Of a stretch of DNA of 64,000 nt, positions 38,401 to 53,400 are shown in pieces. Every line of letters starts with the position of its first letter. Position 1 is the stretch's first letter. The position numbers were made by a program, and so were the translations under genes. The stretch covers positions 5,766,001-5,830,000 of the forward strand of contig OY727097.1 in assembly GCA_963402885.1 (NCBI GenBank). Reading direction: 5' to 3'. The notes below the pieces were generated by a model, which saw only the letters and a program-made list of their open reading frames with translations, made no database searches and had not been told where the DNA came from. Source of the stretch: Antedon bifida (Eukaryota; Echinodermata; Crinoidea; Comatulida; Antedonidae).

Positions 38401-41400
38401 ATCATCAAAAAATAAGTTATTTCTCCATAGTGTGTTATAGATTGAATCATTTTTACGTTTATACAGTATTAACTTTTTGAATAATGTTTGTAATCTTTCA
38501 GTATGGAACGACAGGTCTGGTTTGGGCAGCAAGAAAGGGCCACATCGGTTGTGTTAGGGAGTTACTAGATCATGGTGCCAATCCTGATATTGCAGGCATG
38601 GTAGGTTATCATCTAAGGCTACGTTCACACTAAAAGCCTGCCTGATATTGCAGGCATTATAGGCTCATTATCATCTTAGGCTACGTTCACACTAAGCCTG
38701 CCTGATATTGCAAGTATGGTAGGTGCATTAACATCTTAGGCTGCAATCACACTAAGCCTGCCTGATATTGCAGGCATTGTAGGCTCATAATCATCTAAGG
38801 CTACGTTCACACTAATCTTGCCTTATATTGCAGGCATAGTAGACTCATAATCATCTAAGGCTACGTTCACACTAAGCCTGGATTCAGTCCTGTATTTGGA
38901 GAAAGCTCAGCTGCACTAACGTTTTTTCGGTCACACATGACTGTTCTATATCTTAAATAATACAACTATTTTTGTTACGATTTGAAAACGAACATAAATT
39001 GTTATCAAAGATCACTGTAAAATATTAGTTGATGAAAACTTTATTTGGGTGATCATATCATGACCTCTTTTCCTGTAACTTTCAGAACTCTTGGACTGCT
39101 TTGATTGTAGCCTCTAGAGGGGGCTACATCGATGTTGTTGAGAGAATTCTTGAAGAACATCCCAACATAAACGCTGTTGACAAGGTAAGCATACATTTTA
39201 CTACCTCAAGAATTTATGAAAGAAAGCCAAAACTAGATTTTACCACAGATGGTTCTCGAATACACAGTAATTTCTGGCCTACCCACACACACACAGTAAT
39301 AATGTTTATATATCTATCAGTACCCACACTCACAGTAAGAAATTTGCGATTCAAATGGCGAACAAAAATGGTTAATATGTATTTACAGTATGTCAAAGTA
39401 TATTACAATACTATATCTAAAGGTTTTAAGTTTATCCCCAAGGACCCATAAATTTACCTACTTGTGTTAAAGACTGGTCTCCCAGAGGGCCTAGTTATGA
39501 TCAGTGGTTGTGAGTGACAGTGACTGTGTGTGTACTAGTACACAGGGGTAAACCCCTACTTGTCTTGAAAGATGTACTAGGTTCTTTAAAGTGCACATGA
39601 GCTAGATGTGTACACATCGAGAATATTTACAAACTCTCTTTTATTTTTAGGATGGACTAACCGCTTTATCCTCAGCTGCGAAGGAAGGACATGCAGATAT
39701 AGTTGACTTGCTCTTGAATAAAGGCTCCTATGTTAACATCCAGGATAAGGTAAACATAGTAACAAACAACAACAAATATGAGCCACCAATGAGATGTTTT
39801 TGAATACAGTCAACTCTCTCAATACCGGACTTTCTGAAAACTGGAAACTCTCCCAAAACCAGACTTTTCTCGAAAGTCTAAAAGGTCCCAAATTCATTTT
39901 TACCATTAAAAACACATTAATACCAGATATATTTGTATTGGGAGAGTGACTGTATTTCAAAAAGACAGAAGTAGTGATATTTGTCATCTTGCAAGAGTTT
40001 GAGTTATTATAACTCAATCTTTCTATTTAAAAAAACATATGCAAATTTAGTAAATATTTTGTATTTATTTTTCAGCATGACGACACTGTATTAATTCATG
40101 CTGTCAAGGGAAACCATATACAAGTGGTCAAGGTGCTATTGGTCAAGTATGCAGATGTTGATATAGCTGGACATGTAAGTATTCAAAAAGTCATCCATTA
40201 CATATATCCAAGGGTTTCCAAAACAGAAAAAGTCGCTTAGAAACTTCTTGTCGGCCTAGAAACAAAGTCATGTTCAATTTCATTTTTTATTAATTTCCAC
40301 AATATAACAATATCACAATAACATAATGATAAACTAGTACAGTATAGTTAACGTTATTATGTACATGCAGCAAAGATCGGACATGCTTACTCACTCATTC
40401 TAGGGGCCTTTTTAGTGGCCTCAACACACAGTTATATGTACACTATCTATGATTGACTAAAGAAGGTATATGTTTGACAATTTATATACAATTATAAGAT
40501 ATAAAGCTAATATAACATTAATTTTGTATTCATTATTGATAATTTATACTTATTTATATCAATAAAACGCCTTGAGTTAATTACTTAAAATTCTGTTTAA
40601 ATTTTTTTTCTAATAGTTCCACTAGCAATTTCAGTACTCTTTTTATGGAAGTCAATACTGCGATTTTAAAACCATTAACGGATCCATTCTATTGATTTTT
40701 AGATTGTAAATGTCTTCCTTAAGTCAGAATTTATCTGAAAGACGATCCATTTAGCATGAATTGCTAAGGCTGCGTTGGTTGGCCTCCTATAGATTAATAA
40801 ACTGTATATCCATAGTTGCTGTAAATGTCAGGCTTTATTACTATGCATATAGATTCATTCAGTATCTTTTTACACTGAATATATCTTATATAATTATATA
40901 AATTTATCTTATCTGAGAAAATTTGTAAGCAACAAATTTTTTAATTAAAGTTCTTAATAGAAGTGTTCAGTGTATACTCATATTGAGTTTTTAGCGCATA
41001 AAGTTTATCATTTCCAAATATAATCCCATGCTCAAATATATATAATCCCATGCTCAAATATAATCTGCTTGATGACCTAGGAACAAGTTAGGTCAAGGAA
41101 GTTGGAACATGCTTACATTTCTATTCCTCAACACATCTTTCATGGTTTCTAAAGCTCTGTCTACACTATCAAACTAGTTTGACAAAAAAAGTGTGATGTG
41201 CCCAAATATGATAGTGATATGCCCAAATGTGGTAGTGATATGACATCATCATGTCCATATATGGGCACATCACATTTTTCTGTCACATAAAGTTTGACAA
41301 GCTTTAATCTATACAATGACTGATAACAATATGTAGGTCCTAGGTCTTCGGTTGTCAAAAATCAAAAAAGTGGATTTTGAGTGACCTCATATGTCGCATT

Positions 41401-44400
41401 AGTTTACCCCAGCAGATTAGTATCTAAGCCTTGATGTTTTAAAAATTTGTGAAACAAAGGGATAGGAATATGCTGACCTGTTTTTAGACACCATGCATTG
41501 TCAATTTTGAAAAACGTGCATGACATTTTGTCCTAAATATGAGAAACAGGCATAATTTTTACAAAGAGATAAACCTAATTTTTTTTTTTCAGGACAAAAG
41601 AACAGCTTTGTTTTGGGCTGTGGAAAGAGGAAATCCTGACATTGTTGAGTTGCTGTTGGAATTTAATGCAGAGACTGAAATTTGTTCAAAGGTAAATGTA
41701 TTAAATGTGTACAACTTAAATTTGGACGCTACTATACCTGCCAACTCTCACGCATAATGCATGAGTCTCCTGCATGAGGACCGATTTGTTATGCCTTAAT
41801 GCCTTACGCATACTTGGCTATTTCTCACTCATCAATTAAAATATTCATAAAAAACATTTTTTTTTTATCTTTGGACCAAATGACAAAGCAGCGATAGTAT
41901 TAAATTAATTTTCCATAATTACTTTTAATTATTCGTTAGGATGAAGAAGCGCCCTTGCTTCGTGCTACAAGGAATCGCAACAGTGAAATAGTCCGTCTTT
42001 TATTAGACTACGATGCAAAAGTTTCGACCACCGATAAGGTATTTCAATTATTCATTTTTATTCATTTTGTACCTGAACCTGAAATAATATTTTCTATATA
42101 CTTTAAATTAAATTGTTTTCTTTGTTATGGTAGCGAGGAGACACCCCTCTACATCTGTCCATTCGCTTCCGAGATCGCCGGATATCTGAACTGCTATTAC
42201 GGAACCCTAAAGATGGACGTCTACTGTACAAACCAAATCAAGCTGGAGAGACGCCTTACAACATTGATGCATCGCATCAGAAAGGAATTCTTACTCAGAT
42301 CTTTGGTGCCAGTAAGTATCACACAATATACTTTGTAGCTTGTAATGCAATAACGTTATGAAAAGATTATGTTGGTTTGCTGTGCCCTTGGGCATGGTTG
42401 GTGGATTGGTCCATTATTGTAGAGGGATGTCCAAGGAATATTAATCTTTTCATATTATGGTGCTCCCTCAGGGAGAGCACAGGCTATTTAACCAGGTAAG
42501 TAGAATTCATTGACTACTAACACCACTAATGGGTTGTACATTCATTACTGTAAAAGGATACCAATCATTAGGTATAGTGCCTAAATCTCAATATGGTAAA
42601 TAAGCAAAAAAGAGTAAAAATCAAAAGGGAAAACATTAACATCCAGAAAGAAGCAAATTAGAATGATAGAATACTTATTACTCTTTAATCGCAATAGGCA
42701 GATGCACACCACCAATCAGATTTAAGGATTACCTAGTTAGTGTTAGAAACATTTTGTTAGATACAATATTGACCAACCAATCAAATGTTGTATCATAAAT
42801 TTACCTGATGAGTTCATGGCACATAATTAGTAACAGGTGTTTACTCATAACGAGACCCTAGGGTGATGTCACATGATCTCATAAAACGTTCACAACATTA
42901 ATTCAATGTAATAATTAGGTCGATCGCATACCATTGTAATGAATATCCAGGGATCGATTCAATTGTAACATTAATAACATACAGAAATTATTATAATTGA
43001 CTGTGGTTATTGGTGCTAATTAATATGCAAATTAGGTTAGATATGCGCATATAGATTATTAGGCCAACACATAACATACCTGGGGAAAGATTTCATTCCA
43101 GCATGTGTGATTGTAATTTCTGATGATGACATTTTAAATGTCGAAATATTGAATGCTACCATGACATGAATTTCAGCTTGAAGTACAGTAGTGAATAAAG
43201 TTAATAAGTGACCCTTTGCTCTTCTTGATTTTCATTGATGATATATCGCAATCTGTAACAAATAGGTCTTGCTGTATGTGCTACCATGACATGAATTTCA
43301 GCTTAGAGTACACAGTAGTAAATAAAGTTAATAACTGGACCTTTCCATTTTTGACAGTATTGTAATATGAAGTATGCTAATTGACTGTGCTTATCACCCA
43401 AATTAAGTTAGGTATGCGCATATACAATTAGAATATCTGTATTTTAAAATTGTAAATAAATTGATTGAATTATTAGAGTATTTACACTAAATTTTGATTG
43501 AAAGTTCATTCAGTCACGGCAACATTATATTATCTTTTGGGGAAAAAGCATAATTTATAAAAAAAAATTATTCTCCATAGAGGTTGCAAAAGGTTCTATT
43601 ACAGCTACAATATAACACAAAATGAGGCCAGTTCATATATAATGATATGTTAACATATACGTATATGTATTAAACATTTATTATTATAACTTTTCTAAAG
43701 GGCCTGTTCATTAAACAACAGCTTCCTAAAGTCTGGCCTATTTCACAAACAGCTGGCCCATTTCATACCTCATTGGAGAAATTTCTCTGCTAAATAATTG
43801 TTCCCCTCACTACGTATTCACTCGCAAAGTGTTGAATTTGTCTCGACTCCCTGTTAGTGTTACATTTTAATATTGCATGCACGGACATCTGTAGTGTGTT
43901 ATTAGATTTGAACGTTAAGGAGGTCGTTATTTACGAGGAGTTTGTCATAAATGATTGTAGCGTGTATTCTAGCATACATATACTACTCAGGTTTGAACTG
44001 TATAAGTAAATTTAACAATTTTGTTACATTTTAACATGCAGACAAAAAGAAATTGCTCAACAGTAAAATCATTATTAAGGGGGTACCTTCGGGACACACC
44101 AAAGTGTTAATAGGGGTGTCCCCTGAACAGGGGTTGGCCGTAGCGATAAAGCATATATTTCTGATTATTTTTAAAGGAAAATGTACCATTAATAGGGGTT
44201 CTGTTGTATATATAATTTTGAGATAATACTTATTAGCATACTAGTGCAGGTGTATGTCCACCTTTCAAATTCTTAATTAAAGCCAAATTATGCTTAGGGA
44301 TATTATGCCCATACATTTATATTGAGTAGTCTCAGACTGTAATCATAATTCTATTCCAACCAAATTAAAAGTGATATAAATATTAAATTAAATATGAATA

Positions 44401-47400
44401 AAATAATATTAACATATATATTGTCAATCATAACTGTATATAGCTTTACTTTTTTGTTAGGAAAGAAATAGGTGCTGCATAGGCAGGATCATGTATAAAA
44501 ATAAAAAAGACAAATTTCTTGTTTCTGCCTCAAAATAAAATATTTATTATATAAATTTAATAAAAATATTTATTATTTACTTTTTTGTTGTTTGCTTTTC
44601 TAGTTTAGTAGAATGATATAGGCAACTTGTATTAGGCAAATGTAAAACAGTATTAGATATTAAACTATTTCTATCTTTGCAGAGAGCTTCACTCCTGGAG
44701 AAGACATCCAGGGTGAACTGAGCGAGTTATATTGCAGCTCATTGGCTGATATGCTCAGTGAACCCACATTATCTCCACCAATCACAGTTGGGCTTTATGC
44801 ACGATGGGGTAGTGGCAAGTGTTATGTGCTAAAGAAACTTCAAGGTAAATGTCCATACCCAAAGAGGGTGACAGCTGTAAAGCTTTGTCTACACTATCAA
44901 ACTTTATGACAACAAAATGTGATGTGCCCATATATGGACAAGATGATGACTACCATATTTGAGCATATCACTACCATATTTGGGTACATCACACCTTTTT
45001 TGTCATCATCCTTCGAATGAGTATAATTATAAATATAATACACAAAAATGATCATAAAATATCCTAAGATAACCGGAAAAAAGAACAACAGTATTTACAC
45101 CACTCCGTTCTCCAACACTTAAGAAAGAGTAAAGGATTGTCATGGGTCTGTACTGTGCTCTATGGAAGAGATCAGCCGGCATTAGAAGAAAGAAAAATCT
45201 ACCCTGATCCTTTAGGTCTAATTGGTAAGGGTATGTGGCGCAGTGTGTTGGACTGATCATAAGATTGAGGTTCAAATCCAACTCTCATCGCATTGCTTGT
45301 ATCCTTAAGATACTTTACTTACATTTGCCTCTCTCCACCCTGGTGTATAAATGGGTACCCGGTTAGATCAAGGCACAACTTTACGCTGATTACTAGCTGC
45401 ATTATGGAAGTATGTTTCCATATGTGTTTGATCCAAAAAAAAATGACTGGGGTAATAATGTTCTTATTTAAATAAATATATTTACTTGTTTTTCTTATTG
45501 CAGAGGAATTAAAACAATTTGCATCACAGAGTTTGATACCTCTACTACAGCTGACGTGGGCGATGTTTGTTGTTATTCTGTGTTTGTCTGGCTTTCTAGG
45601 TGTCATACTCTTTGTCGTGGCATCTGTTTTAGCAGCTAAGGCAGGCACTCCAACTCCTCCACCGGAAACATTGGACACGGACGACGCATCTTCTGGGCCT
45701 ATGTCGCCTCTCAAAATTGCAATCGTTGGCGGATCTGTCTTTTTTGCAGTACTATATATATTTCTATGTAAGTGATACCAATATATAACTGCCCTTTTAC
45801 TTAAAGCCAGTTTTTTTTGTACTGGGTTAAGTTTTATTTATTTCTTTTCTACAATCTAGAAATCATCAGAAAAGTTGTGTTTAATTAGTAAATATTCTGT
45901 CTCTAATATCAAGGATGTACTGTAGCTGAATTAGTCTAGTTAAGGGTGGGTAAGATAAAATATAAGACTACTTTTAGTTTGATAGTGTAGATAGCTGTTA
46001 ATAGAATGCCTTAAGATGAGCTTTAATTGGGTGGAAGACTTTGAAAGTAGGTACCTGTAGGCTGCCCACCTCTGTCCTAACATCAACAGATGCAGATTCA
46101 AGGGGAGCCCAGTCGATCCAGCAGTGACTAATTACATGCTTGTAACATGGAGGGAGATATCGTACCATCTAAATTAAAGATATTTTTTTCTCTTTGCAGT
46201 TTTCATAAAATTTAGTAGTCGTAAGAAGTGGCGTTTTGCATTGGCAATAAGTTCATGGCTAGCTAGTTGGATTAATTATATAGAATTATTGTTGAAAATA
46301 TCTTACTTGTATCCACCTTCTGCTCCACCTCAAACTAACAAAGCATTGCCAATCAGGTAAGTTTCGCTCTTTACAATTTTTTTTAAATTTCATACGCATC
46401 CAACAGCGAGCACAAACTCACCAATTACAGGATGGATAAACTATTTTATAATTTATCATGCTTATAAACTAAGTCTCATTTGAGGCTTATGGAGTTGAGT
46501 TGAAAGAATCGTGAGTTACAACCCTGGAACTAGGTCAGGATTGAACCCTGGGATTGGAAAGCAAGCAATATAATATAATAATATATATTGAATTAAATTT
46601 TGTTTTAATGTACTGTAGAAAAATGAACCACAATTCCAGAGAGCACAACTTGTATGGCAAAAAACAATTTTGCAGACACCTTTTGAAACGTTTTAGCAAC
46701 CTTTTACCAATGATAACAGATTCAATTATTGCTAATTCATTTGAACAACTAATTATATCAATATGTTTTTTTTTTAACTGAAAGATTTGTTTTTGCGGAC
46801 CGCTTGAGACTAACTAATATTGGAGGTGAGACACCGTTGGCTCGTACTGTTGGTACGTTGTGCTCGGCCGTGGAAAAGGAATTTGGATTTATTGCTTCTC
46901 GTCTTGCTCGTGTTTTACGAACAAAAGTGGAGGAAGGTTGGTTTAAAGAAATTTGCTCATTTTAATTCCTCATCATTTATCAACATCATCAATAAATCTT
47001 TCATATTCATAGAAAATAAATACATTGTTATATGATTATATTTATGATAAAACTGTTTTCATGTTTGCAGATAAATATGGTTATAAATGGAGATGTTGTG
47101 TTCCTCAATTTGCACTATCTGTTGCCATCTTTATTTGTTTTATTGTGTCGGCCATTTTGTTGGCACAATATCAATTTCAAAACACAAAAATTAACATTGT
47201 AGTATACATTTTACTTGGCTTAGTTGCTGTTGCCATTCTTGTGAACTTGCCCGTTATCATGCGCTTTATATTTGCACTCTCGCAATCTCCTAAAACCCGT
47301 GTTTTGCGCTCGGCCAAGAAAGCCGACAAAAGGAAAACAAAAGCCTTTTTACGTGTTTTGAAAAACGAGGTAGAACTCCTATCGCAGATGATCAAAAGCA

Positions 47401-50400
47401 TTGACTCATTTCTTGGAACTCAGACACGTTTGGTTGTTATCGTGGACGGTTTGGACAGCTGTGAGCAGGAACATGTTTTACGTGTATTAGACTCTGTGCA
47501 TTCGCTTTTTAACGGAACAGACAGTCCTTACATAACAATACTGGCGTTAGATCCTTATATTATAACAAAAGCCATAGATCAAAATCTTCATGAAGTCTTC
47601 AAAGAGACTAACATTAACGGGCACGATTACTTACGCAACATCGTGCACCTTCCATTTTACTTGCAAGCTGGTATACAATTGCAGGAGAATCAACAAATAG
47701 CTGCTGTCCCCACAACAAATATGCTGCCATCCTCCGTAAGTATATTGTTTTTTTTTTCTTCAATATTCTTTGGAAAAAACTTTCCTCTATTTTAAAAGTA
47801 AATCAACTCTTCGGTCAACATTTTTAATTAGCTGGTTTAAAAAAATGTTGGGAGTGAACCTCTTCAATCTGGTTAACTGCCTGTTTTTTTTTTTGAGAAA
47901 TGAAACTTATTTTAAGAATACAGATTTATTAAATATAATAAAATATTATTGTTTTTGCTTGTGCCTGAAATAGATCCTATTATAACTCACATAGAAGTCA
48001 ATGTTTTTATGTTTTCTTGTAGTTCCTTCCTTCCATTGTAGAGACTTTTCGATTTTAAAACTTCAAAAACTGAAAAACAACATATATTAAAATTGTCTGC
48101 ACATGCTTACAAACCAATTGCCGTTGTGGTAGCTTCCGCAACCGATCACAATTGCAATGTGAAGATAACACAATGCTGGTGGTTTTACAGCAAAAGTTTG
48201 CAACTCTTTGATGCTTTATAAAGTTCTGTCTACACTATCAAACTAGTTTGACAAAAAAAGTTTGATGTGTCTAAATATGGTAGTGATATGCCCAAATATG
48301 GTAGTAGTGATATGACATCATCATGTCCATATATGGGCACATCACAGTTTTAATAGAGCTTAACCTTAAAAACTGTCATGTTGAAACGTCTCTATTGTTG
48401 CATTGATAACCAGAAAACATTGTTATGTATGGTTCATGTACTGTACATAGTGTATTACAGGTCGTATTAGTGTGTAGTTCATGTATTGTATATACTGTAC
48501 ATCATTTTATTGTATAGTTTTCTGTACAGTGTAGTTTTCATGTACCTTAGAGAATGTATTTGTGTAGTAAAGTATTCTGTCTTTGAGCTTGAGTTTTTCA
48601 CATCATTTTGGGTTATTATATCAATTTCATTTGAATACAGCACACACTGAATATGCAGTTTATTGTTATCTCTCTCATCCATGTCAACTACACGTCCTCA
48701 TGCAGACACACCCATACATCTACCACACCCCTTCCTCATGCAGACACGCCCATACATCTAGCACACCCCTCGTGTTCCCACTAGTTTTGGCGTCAGGGTT
48801 ATGTATTAGGTTTACTTTTATTCGTTAAAACATTTTATTTATTCTGAGATTACCAACTTGCCTTGACAGCTTTATACCATCAAAGAAGAAAATGAGGTTA
48901 AGTCACAAGAACGACCTGTCCTTCAACGGCAAAAAGTGCTACAGTCGGTACTTATAACCCTTAATACGCCGTTTCACTTGTGCAGGGCATTGTGGGATGT
49001 CTTACTCATACTTTCATTTTTTCACCACAGCTACGCTAACAAAATAAACTACTAGATGTTTACTATCTGATACTACTACTACTGCATGCTTTTAATTTGA
49101 CTAATGAACTTTTTCGTTAGTGTATTAATCTGTTTGAGGTCAAAGGTCGTGTCCCTTACTACTGTGACATATTTTGTCTAAAAGTGAACTATTAGGTGTA
49201 TTCAATTGTTGAATTACGAGACCCTCAAACTACTTGCAAAAGATCTACACGCACAGCTCAGATGGAACAGCGAAGGACGAGGATCTAGATCTCTTTAAAA
49301 CAGACTTAGTTGGATAAGCCTATTAAATTTTAATAAAATATTCTTTGGGGGTGTAGTGATGTAAAAGGATTTAGTAATAATAGCTTAGTACATTTAGCTT
49401 AGTTAGTTTCTTAGAGCAAGAGGGATAGCATCTTTCCAAATCTGTAATCTACATTAGTCCTACTATCAGAATAAGTATCAGTTTGTAGCTTGCCACACGA
49501 GAGACAATCAATAAGTAAAAAATTCTCAAATTCTCTAAATATGGTATGATGATGATGATACAGGTAACCTTTGACCTCAAAATGTATTTCCGGTTTGCAC
49601 AGTTTTCATTTAATAATCATTTTATGTTGGGTATAGGGTATATTAACATTCACAAAGGTAAATATCACGTACAGTTTATTTCTCTGTGATTTCCTATTGC
49701 ACATTACTAATATGCATGCAATAAAAGTGACAGAAGTATATTGTCATCATGGAGATAAAAATTAATTTTTGACCTCCATATTGTCAGTAATTTCCACCAA
49801 TGCAGTGTACATAGTTTGCAGTAAATTTCAATAATTTTATCACATTTTAACAAATGTTTTTTTTATGACTCTAGAACGGATCAAACCCACCTTCACCCGA
49901 TGCTGTTCGAGCTAATGGATCAAAGCGCCCCCGAATGTCTTCCGTAAATCAATCCTCTGTCACCAACACACGCGATGTCTCCAAATTGTTAATGTCGGAC
50001 GAGCAGTTTAGTGATTTAAGTCCGCGTAGTATGAGACGTCTTCTTAATATTGTGTCTGTGACTGGTAAGTATAACATTTTAACTGTATTAAGCTCTGTCT
50101 ACACTATCAAACTGGCTTGACAAAAAAAAGTGTGATGTGCCCAAATATGCTAGTGATATGACATCATCATGTCAATATATGCACATTTTTTTTCACATAA
50201 AATTTGATAGTGTAGACATCACTTTAAAGTTGTAGTCATGGTGTTTTGGGAAACAATTTTTTTTATTCTATAAATTTTATTTATTTCCTGGTAACACTTT
50301 GGGGGAGGATCAGGAGTGTACCTTTGGGTTCTTTTAATTTCTTATGACTCATGGTCCCACAGGATATTCAGCCTGGTTCAATGTATTTTTCTTTTATCAA

Positions 50401-53400
50401 CTTGTGACACCTAGTTCAATTGAAATAGTTCTACCATTCTACGTTTGGAATTAATTGAATGCTTGGTGTGATAATCACTTTGAAGCTCAAATAAGGCTAT
50501 ACTGGGAATAAGTGCAATGACAGCGGCCTCCTCCCAAACTCGCCCCTCCACCCAAACTGATCCTCCCCACAAACTCATCTATCCCCCCAAACTCACCTCT
50601 CCCCCCAAACTCATATCTCCCCCCAAACTCACCTCTCCCCCAAACTCACCTCTCGAAACAAACTCACCTTTCCCCACGTTGACGTTGACAGCAGTTGAAT
50701 TTGCACCAAAATTGGGGATCAGAGGTTAATTAAAGACTTTTTCAAGAACTATGGACAAGGAGAGCCTCAAACCTAGTGAGCTGCTTAGCCGCTCTTAATT
50801 CTTCCAATTAAAACATTTTTTGTCCGGATAAACACACAATATAGGTAGTTGTGAAATGAATGTAAAAAGCTTTTTTGTACTTTTTCTAGGCCGGTTGTTA
50901 CGAGCTCATGGAATTGAATTCAAGTGGCAGAAGCTAGCTAGTTGGGTAAACATGACAGAACGATGGCCATACCGTACATCATGGCTTGTTGTTGTTTACC
51001 TCTACAATGAGACATCCAACGATGATGAGCTTCCTCTACAAAACCTCTATGAAAAGTAAATTTTTGTTTGTTTGTTTTTATTGTTTTTCTACACACACAT
51101 AGCATTTACAATGAAAGAACAAAATTACACTAGTTAAAAATAAATTAAAAAAATGTGCAGAAGGCGGCCAAAACAAGTTTGGCCGCATTGTGGAAGATAA
51201 ACTTCTACAATGTTTCTAGGATTATCCTAGAATTCCAGTGGCCGTATCTGCCATTCACTCATAGGCTATTAAGGGAAACACCCTTCAAATTTAAATATTC
51301 TCTTATCTTAATGAACACCACTTAAAATATTTATTCACTGACTTAAGTGAAATACTTGTGTGATTGGGGAATACAGCCACAAGGATTCTTGATTACATAA
51401 AGTGATATTCTTACCTGTAGTTTGAATTGTTTAAATATCTTTTACTTTATATTTGTAGGTACGTTGACTTTATGCCATCATCAGTAGAAATTGAGCCTAA
51501 ACTTGATTTGGACCAAGACCTCCGTAACTTCCAGCTGTACCTTAGCAAGCAAACCACAAAGCTTACCATTGAAGACATCAGGAAATTTCTGCCATGCTCC
51601 TGTAGTCTGGACCCACAACTACGCAAGCACATAAGAGGTAAGTAGTATTAAAGTATAACCCCTCCTATGGGACACCACTATTCAGGAGACACCTATTAAG
51701 GGGACACTTTCATATGAAATGAAGGGAAAATATATACTTTAGCCCTATGGCCTACCTTATTAAGGTAACACCCTTATTAAGGTAACATTTTCCATCGAAT
51801 TAAATGAGGGAAATATGTTTTAACACTATGAAAAACCCCTATTTAGGGGATACCTTTATTATTGTACAATACCCGGTTTCCCAGAAAATCTGGTATTTTG
51901 TACATAATTTTAATGTTAAAAATGAATTTAGGACCTTCATATAGAAGAGTCTGGTTTTGGAAATGTTTTTTGTTTTCAGAAAGTCTGGTACTATTATCTT
52001 GGAGGAGTTGATTGTATAAACATGTAGTTTGTAAAGTTATTTTGGGATAGTAAATTCGCATTTAGGCTAGTAATAGTCCTCTGTAACTTTATGTTCATCT
52101 TTCGTCTTTTTTTTGTAGATACAATCGATAATACACATACTGGGTCTGCTCACACGTTGTCCACCATTGCACGTCCAAACAGCTTCATTCCTAGCTACGT
52201 CGGTCGTGAGTCTCCAGGCGTGTCGTTACATTCGGCGATCAGCGAGACTGCACGTAAACTGAACTATACAATGAACGTGCAGAATCCGTTTCAGAAACGA
52301 GTAAGTTTGATAAATGCATAAGTTACTTTATTTATTGTATTTTTTTTTTCCAACTTTTTGATGTTCGGTGACATTCGACAGAAACTAATTGGATCCCTAA
52401 TTAAACTGATTTGTTTGCCAAATTAAATTAAACTATTAAAGTTCTTTTTTCAAACAGGGAAGTGGTACCATATAATATTAATAATCTGTCAAATACAGAG
52501 ATATCAAAAAGTAGTTCATAATTAAATTATAGCTGTCAAAAGAGAGATAGCGTGCCCCAAACACTATTCCTGGATCTGTACAACACATGCTACTGTATTT
52601 AATGTTGTTACATATTTAGACAGACTTCTTGGTTGCCATAAATTACAGTAAATGTTTGATTACTTCTCTGAAGAGTGGAACTATCTTATCTTTATATTGC
52701 CCTACTTTGACTATAATATCTCTATGCTTTGACTAAATTAGGAAATGACGCATTATGTGTCACTCCATATTATATCAGTTGAAAAATGCAATACATTTTT
52801 AAAATCCTAATCAAGTTAGATAGATTTTCTTTTTCTGTCATTAAAGACCTTAATCCTTAAGCCTCTAATTGTCTTTGTTATGTTCTTAGTCCACCAAGCA
52901 GCATTTTGATTTTTGTCTGGAAAATATTATACGTATGAAACGCCATGTGTGCCAAAATACTTATCTTTCAACCAATATTAAGTCAAATAGCTACACTAGT
53001 AAACTTTTGTTTGCAAACTGTGAGATTGTTGTTAGGAGAAGGTTGTGCTTAAGGGTCTTTCACACTTGTTCCGGCACGATTCCGGTCCGGTGCCGCTGGA
53101 CCGGAACTGTGCCGGAACAGGTGTGAAAGACCCTTTACAGTCCATCTTGGGGTCACATGGCTTCCTGTAGTCATATGAACCTCAGCCTCTGGTGGTAAGT
53201 ACAACCTTATACCAGTGGCATAAGTTTGCAAACAAAAATTTGTTAGTGTAGACAGCTTTTACAGGGTTTGCCAATGACAATCATCATAGCTCCTAGCTAT
53301 TGTCCATGAGGTTAGGTGTTTGAAACTATCACTAAATCTTCTAGATAACTTTTTCTTAAATTGTTTCTGGAGATTTTTTATTTTATTAAGTACACCACTG

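Larger units (their letters stand above)
47736..49874 (+). other. Kidins220 intron, 2.1 kb, with one candidate exon
   Basis: Contains a TA-flanked MITE (48219-48362), a CACACCC-rich duplicated stretch (48690-48770) and the candidate 78-nt exon at 48870-48947. Nothing else with coding character was seen. Confidence 0.6.

Noticed and set aside
39101-39451. Ankyrin exon extended to 116 residues
   Set aside because: The part after 39184 is intron read-through past a good GTAAGC donor.
41955-42338. 127-codon plus-strand frame across two exons
   Set aside because: It reads exon 42134-42311 in the wrong frame; the correct frame gives RGDTPLH and [10 protein letters not shown].
45240-45300. Functional tRNA gene
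   Set aside because: A- and B-box words are present but no cloverleaf stems pair; it is the head of a SINE.
45319-45714. 131-codon minus-strand open frame
   Set aside because: It is antisense to a Kidins220 membrane exon and to the SINE next to it.
50517-50729. Pro/Ser/Lys-rich plus-strand open frame
   Set aside because: It is translated minisatellite with no splice signals in phase.
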